Source of the DNA: Diploscapter coronatus
Lineage: Eukaryota > Nematoda > Chromadorea > Rhabditida > Rhabditidae
DNA: 64,000 nt
Direction: 5' to 3'
NCBI GenBank assembly: GCA_964036155.1
Contig: OZ038422.1
Span: 85,335,201 to 85,399,200, forward strand
Position numbers and translations under genes: made by a program
Notes under the pieces: generated by a model
Told to the model about the DNA's origin: nothing
Seen by the model: the letters and a program-made list of their open reading frames with translations, nothing else
Database searches by the model: none
Shown: positions 57,853 through 64,000 of the stretch, one piece after another
Layout: each line of letters begins with the position of its first letter
How positions within the stretch are numbered: the first letter of the stretch is position 1

Positions 57853-60800
57853 ATGATGAATTTGGGCAATTTGGTTATTGATACTGACAATCAGGCTGAT
57901 AGTAAACCCTCGGCTGCCACTCGTAAGAAATATTTATTTCAAATTTTTATCCTAATTAAAAACATTGGATATTTTCTCAAAACATTGTATATTTAGAAGG
58001 CTTCATTCAGAATCAGAACTCTAAACATATCAAATCTATGAAATCTTTGAAAGTGAGATCAAACGTTTAGATGATTTTTGAATGTCTAGAAAATCGAGCG
58101 AATCATGTCAAATTCAGATACATAAATTCCAACTTGAGATATAAATTTGAGACAAATGTTAGGTCAATCAGTTTTGATGAAAATTTCGCGAATTTAGTTC
58201 AAACGATCGGCGAAATTCTGGAAAGAAAAACCTCCGTAGCACAGATTATGTCGCGCACTGAAAGTGGATTGAATCAGTCCTTTTCGCTGCGCAGCTCCCA
58301 TCCCGAGAACGTCATTTTCGAGCTCTTCAAAGTCCCCAATACAAACAAGGAGGTCGCCAGTTTGACCAAGCTTTTGAAGGTACGCTTCAAAATTTCTTTA
58401 CGGCTAAACATTTATGGCCAGGTTTTTCTTCCTTTAATATTCAGAAAATTCGTATATTCATCTCTTCTTTTAGACTCACTTTATGTCTTCACCTAGATTT
58501 AGAAATGTTGTTGAAATTTTCAAACAATCCCAAAATTTAATACTTCCATAAAAGTTGGCTGATTGATAAGAGCTAACCCATAAAAATCGCCCAGAAGAAT
58601 CGATTTTTAGGTGCTGCGATCCTTTGGAATTCGTGAAAATGACCCCAGACTCAGAGTAATGATGGAGAAGATCAGGAACATCGAAGAAGATGATGATGAC
58701 GACATCAGGCACTTAGCCCTGAACAAGGAACGATTTAAGGAGTAAGGGTTTGGAAATTTTGAAAATTTGAAATTTTATAAGGATCAGCTTTAAAAAGTGG
58801 AGTTCAGGGTGATTCAGCCATGCCTGACTCTCCTCTCACAAACCCTTCGAAATCGGCTGATTATCCCTAATTGGACTGAATTTTGTGGCCAGATGACTAC
58901 GATCTACAATGAATGTTCAACGATTAGCGATGGAAAGGTGGCTACCTATATTCCTCAGGTAAGGGATATATGAAATCTCAAACACATATCATCATCATAT
59001 TATATAGCATAGGCTTAAAACTCAAACTTTATTCGGCACAATAGATTTTGAAAAGGAGATATGAAATGCTCAATTTTCAGTTAGCCCGAGTGAACCCGAA
59101 TATCTGGGGCATGTCTATCTGCACGATTGACGGTCAACGGTTTTCTCTCGGCGATTCGAATATTCCTTTCTGCGTGCAGTCGGTTTCGAAGGTGAGCGAA
59201 GCAAGATTTAATTTTATTTTTGCAATACTCGGAAAGTTTTATATGAAAGAGTGGGCGGGGCTTATTTTTTATACACTGAAAATTATCGCAGGCTTTCAAC
59301 TACGCAATCGTGTCTTCGGATGTGGGTAGTGATAAGGTGCATCAGTACGTCGGACATGAACCTTCCGGAAGATTGTTTAACGAGATTTGTCTGGATGGCA
59401 ACGGTACATTTTTCATAATATTAGAAAAATCCATGAAGATCAACTTTTTATATGCTTTTGTTGAACAGAAAAGGCCGATAGTCATATTACAGAGTCGATT
59501 ATTTGTGCAAAAATTCTCTTCTATGCTAATGAACTACAAAAGTATTTCTAGAAAATTAGAGATTTTTTCTGTAAAAAATAAAGTCCACGATCTTATCATT
59601 CGACCATGATAACAATTCAGGGCTTCCTGCATTTACAAACGGCCCTTTTTTACTATTTCTCCACTTTCCTATATTCCCTGCCCTCCCTATACATCTGTAA
59701 ATACAAGGGGTTCAATTTAGGAAAGCCCCACAACCCGATGATCAACGCTGGCGCGATTATAATGACCTCGTTGATTCGAAACGACTTAGACATGGCGGAT
59801 CGATTCGAATTTGTTCTGAACGAATACAAGAAAATGGCTGGCGGGGAATTCATCGGATTCAATAATGCTACCTTCGTGTCGGAAAGGGCTACAGCTGATC
59901 GGTAAGTTGGAAAAACATTTTAAGAAATCAAGTTGTTTTTAGGATTTCATAAAATATATATATTATCATCAAATTGCTTAATTTTTACGCATTTTATTAT
60001 ATGGAAAAGGCTATTTTCAGACTTTTTCATAAACAAGAATTTCAACAAAACCGATATTTTCAGAAATTACGCCCTGAGCTATTACATGAAGGAAAACAAG
60101 TGTTTCCCACCCGGAACTAGGGCTCTGAGGGATGAACTCGATTTGTACTTTCAACTTTGCTCGGTTGAGGCCACCTGTGAATCTGCAGCTGTAATGGCAG
60201 CTACTTTGGCTAATGGAGGTAACCTCTGTGCTTCTAATATAATTCAAATAATAAGAGACATAGGAAGGAATCAGAGTATTGAGTTATTGTTGATCCCGAA
60301 ATCTGGGAAGTCGAAAATGAGGGAAGAAAAAACGATTTTAGGCGCCAGTCTCTCCTTTTCGCGTGCTATTTCTTAATTTTCTACCCACTAAAAATAACTG
60401 CATCACTTTAAACGCCTCTCAGACTTCGGTATCATCAACAATATTATTTGGATAGAGACGCATTTTAGAGTTGATTTTTGAACATAGATAGTTTGTCGGG
60501 ATGATATTATATTTTAGTTAACTCAAATTGATCCGATTAAAATTTGGAACATAAGTGAAAGCACATTATTTCTCAGAAATTGCAATACTATTCCCGTTTT
60601 AGGAGTCTGTCCCCTAACAGATGAAGTGTGCATCAATTCTCAGCCTTGTAGAGATGTTTTGAGTCTGATGTATTCCTGCGGCATGTATGATTTCAGCGGA
60701 AAATTCGCGTTTCAGGTACATATTTTCAGGCAACTTATCTGAAAAAATTTGGAAATCCATGTTTTTCTCACTTTACCCAAAAATTAGTCATATTTCTTAT

Positions 60801-62640
60801 GTCAGGTCGGCCTACCAGCGAAATCTGGCGTATCGGGCGTAATGATTGTCGTGGTGCCAAATTTAATGGGCATCGCACTTTTCTCGCCACCACTCGATAA
60901 AATGGGCAATTCCTGCAAGGGTGTCGCGTTTTGTAAGGTAAGCTGAAGTTCGAAACTCGAAAATCAAGTTGGTCTTCCCTTTTATGCTGTCTCAAGTAGT
61001 CGGTCATTGGCCATATATGCTGATCTTCATCATAAACTAGAGCATTCAGAAACTTATCGAAAAGTTCAACTTCCATAACTACGACTCTTTACTTCACGCG
61101 GATTCTAAGAAGCTCGACCCTCGAAGATCCCGCTCTCATAGAGATGCTGATATGATCGTCAATCTGCTTTTTGCCGCTAAAAATGGCGATTATGAGATGA
61201 TCCGAAGGTGGGCGGGCTTATAATTAATTTTTCGCAATTCCAAGGCACGCCTATTTGGGTTTTCCTCTGCCAAGCTAGGCAATTTTAGGATGTACATGCA
61301 AGGAACAGATTTGGAAATTGTTGACTATGACGGAAGAACAGCCCTTCACATAGCGGCATCTGAAGGTCATTTGAAAGTCGTGAAATTCTTGGTCAAAGTT
61401 GCCAAGGTTCATTTGGAGCCGAGAGATAGGTAAGTTGGAGAAAAGTTTGAAGAAACGAATTTTAAAGTAATATGTAGTTGTTTTTTGAAGAAAGGGAGTT
61501 TCACGTATTTAGATGGCAAAGAACCCCGCTAGACGACGCGAAGGAGTTCCATCATGAAGCAGTCATTAGATTCCTGGCCAAGAAAACTGAACGAAGCGCA
61601 AGGAATAGTCTACAAGAAGGGAGCGAACATAGTTGGAGGTAAAATTTCAGAAACTTGACTCTCTTACCTTTTTATACCATGTCTCTAAATAAATAAACCA
61701 CGAAAAAAGCTGATATTCACCAAAAATGCCGAACTTTTCATGCTAATTGACGATGTGTCGTAAAATAAAACGCAAAATGTAATCATTTTCATCAAAAACG
61801 CATATTTTTAAGCAAAATTAAAATGTCGTAAGATAGTGTGCACAAATTCAAAAAATGACATAATTTTCAGCAATTGCGACAAAGACGAGGACTCTTCGTC
61901 GGAAGATGAATTCGGCGTCTGCGGGATGTGGGACGTCTCGGCCCCCACGGAGTACGGCAACCACCTGTCGAACGGGGATCGGAGTAGGCGTGGCCAGCTC
62001 CCTTTCAGCTTGCAATAACTGCTGTTTTGCAATCATATCACGCACTTTTAACATCATAAGTTCAATGTTAAAATCACATGAGAAGCGACCCTACCCAATC
62101 TCTTTCGGACATTTCTTTTGAAAGAATATAGAATAGATCCGATAAAATTCGTAGAAAAATTTTAGCATCCCTAGAGATTTTCTTTTAAAATAAACTCCAT
62201 AATTAACGAGAAAATACTTGATTAGAACACAGAGAAAAGCTAATCATTTATTTTTTCCTTGAAAATCCTAAAAAGAATGCCATTTTAGGGGCGCGTCGCC
62301 TGGCGGCAGCAGCGGTATCTCAGTCGAAACCGGCTGGTCTAACGGAACAGCAACAACCAACTCAGCAGAAACAACAACAATTGCAACCGATGGTTGGTAA
62401 TCGCCGGAGGCTATCCGCTCCTCAGTAAGTCGACGAAAAATTCGACTTTTTTGGATTCTCCTTTTAATTTTTATGATTTAAAAATATCTTTAGATATATC
62501 ATTCCTTTCTCTTATTTGAAAATATATGTCCTCTCTCTCTCACTCTCGCTTAAAAAATCGTAATCTTTTGATGTCCTTTTTAATTTTTGAACATTTCCAG
62601 AGAAGCCGATGAAGACGAGGAGTTTTTTCATCAATACTGA
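57853..62640 (+). CDS. glna: Glutaminase with ankyrin repeats (GLS-type)
   Basis: 16 exons in phase: 57853-57922, 58198-58379, 58611-58741, 58808-58958, 59081-59191, 59292-59403, 59721-59901, 60064-60218, 60603-60715, 60806-60937, 61050-61207, 61289-61429, 61513-61638, 61871-61983, 62289-62424, 62601-62640; 683 aa. It hydrolyses glutamine to glutamate and ammonia. N-terminal EF-like helical region ([10 protein letters not shown]...[15 protein letters not shown]), then the serine-dependent beta-lactamase-like core with ATYIPQLARVNP, the catalytic SVSK (exon 5 end), [52 protein letters not shown] and [10 protein letters not shown]. Ankyrin repeats follow ([58 protein letters not shown]). All expected active-site motifs are present. 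The tail is unusual: an acidic SSSEDEFG stretch then a glutamine-rich run ([14 protein letters not shown]). No clear mitochondrial presequence; the ATG follows an acceptor directly, so further 5' exons are possible. AATAAA at 62907-62912. Confidence 0.96.
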
Positions 62641-62912
62641 TTCCCCGAAGATAATTCCCGAAGCTGAACATTCGACTTTTACGGATTTCACTAGAAATTA
62701 CTGTAATCTGATGTGAATTTTAATTTAGTCTTAGAGTAATTTTATCAGATAGTTTATGCCTTGAGGATCATTTTGATACCAAATCTACGAGGATTTACTC
62801 ATGTCTTACTGGTCTAATTTTATTAATTCAAAATTATTTAGATAATAATTAAGCCTTATTTATAATTTAGAAGATGTCATGTTGCCTAAATATTTGCCGT
62901 TTAGAGAATAAA

Positions 62913-64000
62913 GTCGTTTTCTTGAGTTGTGTCGTGATTTTTGAAACTTGAAAGTTGAAATATCACAATGGTCATAAAAGGGGCAACGAACCTAAATTTT
63001 GAATCAAAACGATGGGTAAAGTTATAGCCGTCTGGGCAAAACTACACCTGGAAAACAAGAAATTTTAAGAAAGGAGAAATATCACTGATTTTTAGAGATA
63101 AAAAGATTCTGTGTGATGGAACGTTAGAGCCCCACGTGGTTTACGAAGTGATTTTCGAAAAAATTGAGACAAGAAAAAATCTCTCCTATGATGAAGCATA
63201 GGGAGAGAAAACAGGCTGGGATATTTTAGTGATAAATATTTTTGGCAAGAATCTCAAAGAGCATCATAAAGTGCATGTGACTCAGGGAGTTTGAGGATGA
63301 AAAGTTTCGACTAACCTATAAACTTTAATTCAAAAAATTCTAAACTACCGTAAAATTCTTCGTTCCAGAAAATTCTCAAGGTTAGTCGACGAAAAATTAT
63401 CATGAAAAGGTACAAAAATCAACTTGGTTTTCCCCTGAATGCACCCGACATAACCGTAAATTTTACGGTTCAACGATAGAAGTTCGACCAAAGGTAGCGG
63501 TGCTTGAACTTTCTTATTGATGAAAAATCAACATTAACTCGGACTTACCTAATTTTAAACCTAGGAATCTATGATAAAGAAAAACATAACATGTCTAAAA
63601 AATTGAATTTCTAAAGGTTATTTTTCAAAATATTAGGTGCACGAAAGTTTTTAGAATGTGCAGAATATTTTGAACTCTGGAATCTTTATAGTGGAAAAAG
63701 GCGCTTTTGTGAAAACTTTTCGAAGATATTCCCATTGACCTTCGGCTCGAAGTTTATGCTTTCTCTATGGTTTTTGCATGGGATTACACTTTGTACTGAG
63801 TGAGAACGGGCGTTTTTCTCTAAGATTTCTTCGAGTTTGTCCCTCCATCTATAAAGCTCGGAATTCCTCCAAATTACATAGGCCATGAGGCTTCGTGATA
63901 GATCACAGATTTTTTAAAGTTCACCAAAAATGTGATATTTCAAAGTATTTCTATCAAGATTTTATGGCTATCGATGAAAACAATCTGATTTTGTTTTAGA
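62913..64000. other. Downstream intergenic region
   Basis: No supported gene. A minus-strand ORF at 63686-63886 has a charged, protein-like sequence (RWRDKLEEILEKN) but no splice context before the window ends; it could be an exon of a gene continuing to the right. Confidence 0.35.

Noticed and set aside
63686..63886. 66-codon minus-strand ORF near the right edge
   Set aside because: Protein-like but no splice sites or homology visible; kept only as a possibility in the region note.
1..64000. CRISPR arrays, bacterial operons, prophage
   Set aside because: The sequence is spliced eukaryotic DNA; repeats are inverted-repeat transposons, not regularly spaced direct repeats.

Overview
This is eukaryotic nuclear DNA from a nematode, most likely a free-living rhabditid related to but not identical with Caenorhabditis. 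The evidence is AT-rich non-coding DNA, many short introns (about 30-400 nt) ending in TTTCAG or TTTTTAG, nematode-specific protein families (DUF229, Str-type chemoreceptors, a nematode-type RING/B-box protein), and orthologues of mig-22, nxf-1 and glutaminase. The two largest genes have 22 coding exons each, mostly 60-140 nt. I reconstructed splice models by hand and checked reading phase across every junction. Seven models stay in phase from ATG to stop; one (RING gene) has a single unresolved junction.

Layout. 0.2-2.3 kb: RING/B-box-like gene, minus strand. 2.3-10.7 kb: repeat-rich block, in which an old ~1 kb tandem duplication is interrupted by three long-TIR palindromic elements and a MITE. 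11.33-11.49 kb: an isolated plus-strand terminal exon. 12.35-15.77 kb: complete 16-exon DUF229 gene, minus strand. 16.0-19.7 kb: at least four different inverted-repeat elements. 19.8-20.4 kb: possible degraded gene. 20.4-30.4 kb: ten kilobases, pyrimidine-rich on the plus strand, with no gene I can support. 30.48-36.81 kb: mig-22 (chondroitin polymerizing factor), plus strand. 38.23-40.65 kb: 349-aa protein I do not recognise, minus strand. 41.41-47.53 kb: nxf-1 (mRNA export receptor), plus strand, divergent from the previous gene. 48.5-55.65 kb: three serpentine-receptor loci, plus strand (one broken by a transposon, one probably intact, one clearly intact), with MITEs in and between them. 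57.85-62.64 kb: glutaminase with ankyrin repeats, plus strand. 62.9-64 kb: non-coding as far as I can see.

The genes do not form an operon: they alternate strands, and gaps are mostly long. The protein genes cover separate jobs: chondroitin synthesis, nuclear mRNA export, glutamine hydrolysis, and chemosensation. The most unusual content is the repeats. Two families with different ends (TA-flanked and TTAA-flanked) share the same internal modules. A duplicated unit preserves the empty target site of one element. Small fold-back elements occupy introns of the housekeeping genes and make up most of two introns in a chemoreceptor gene.
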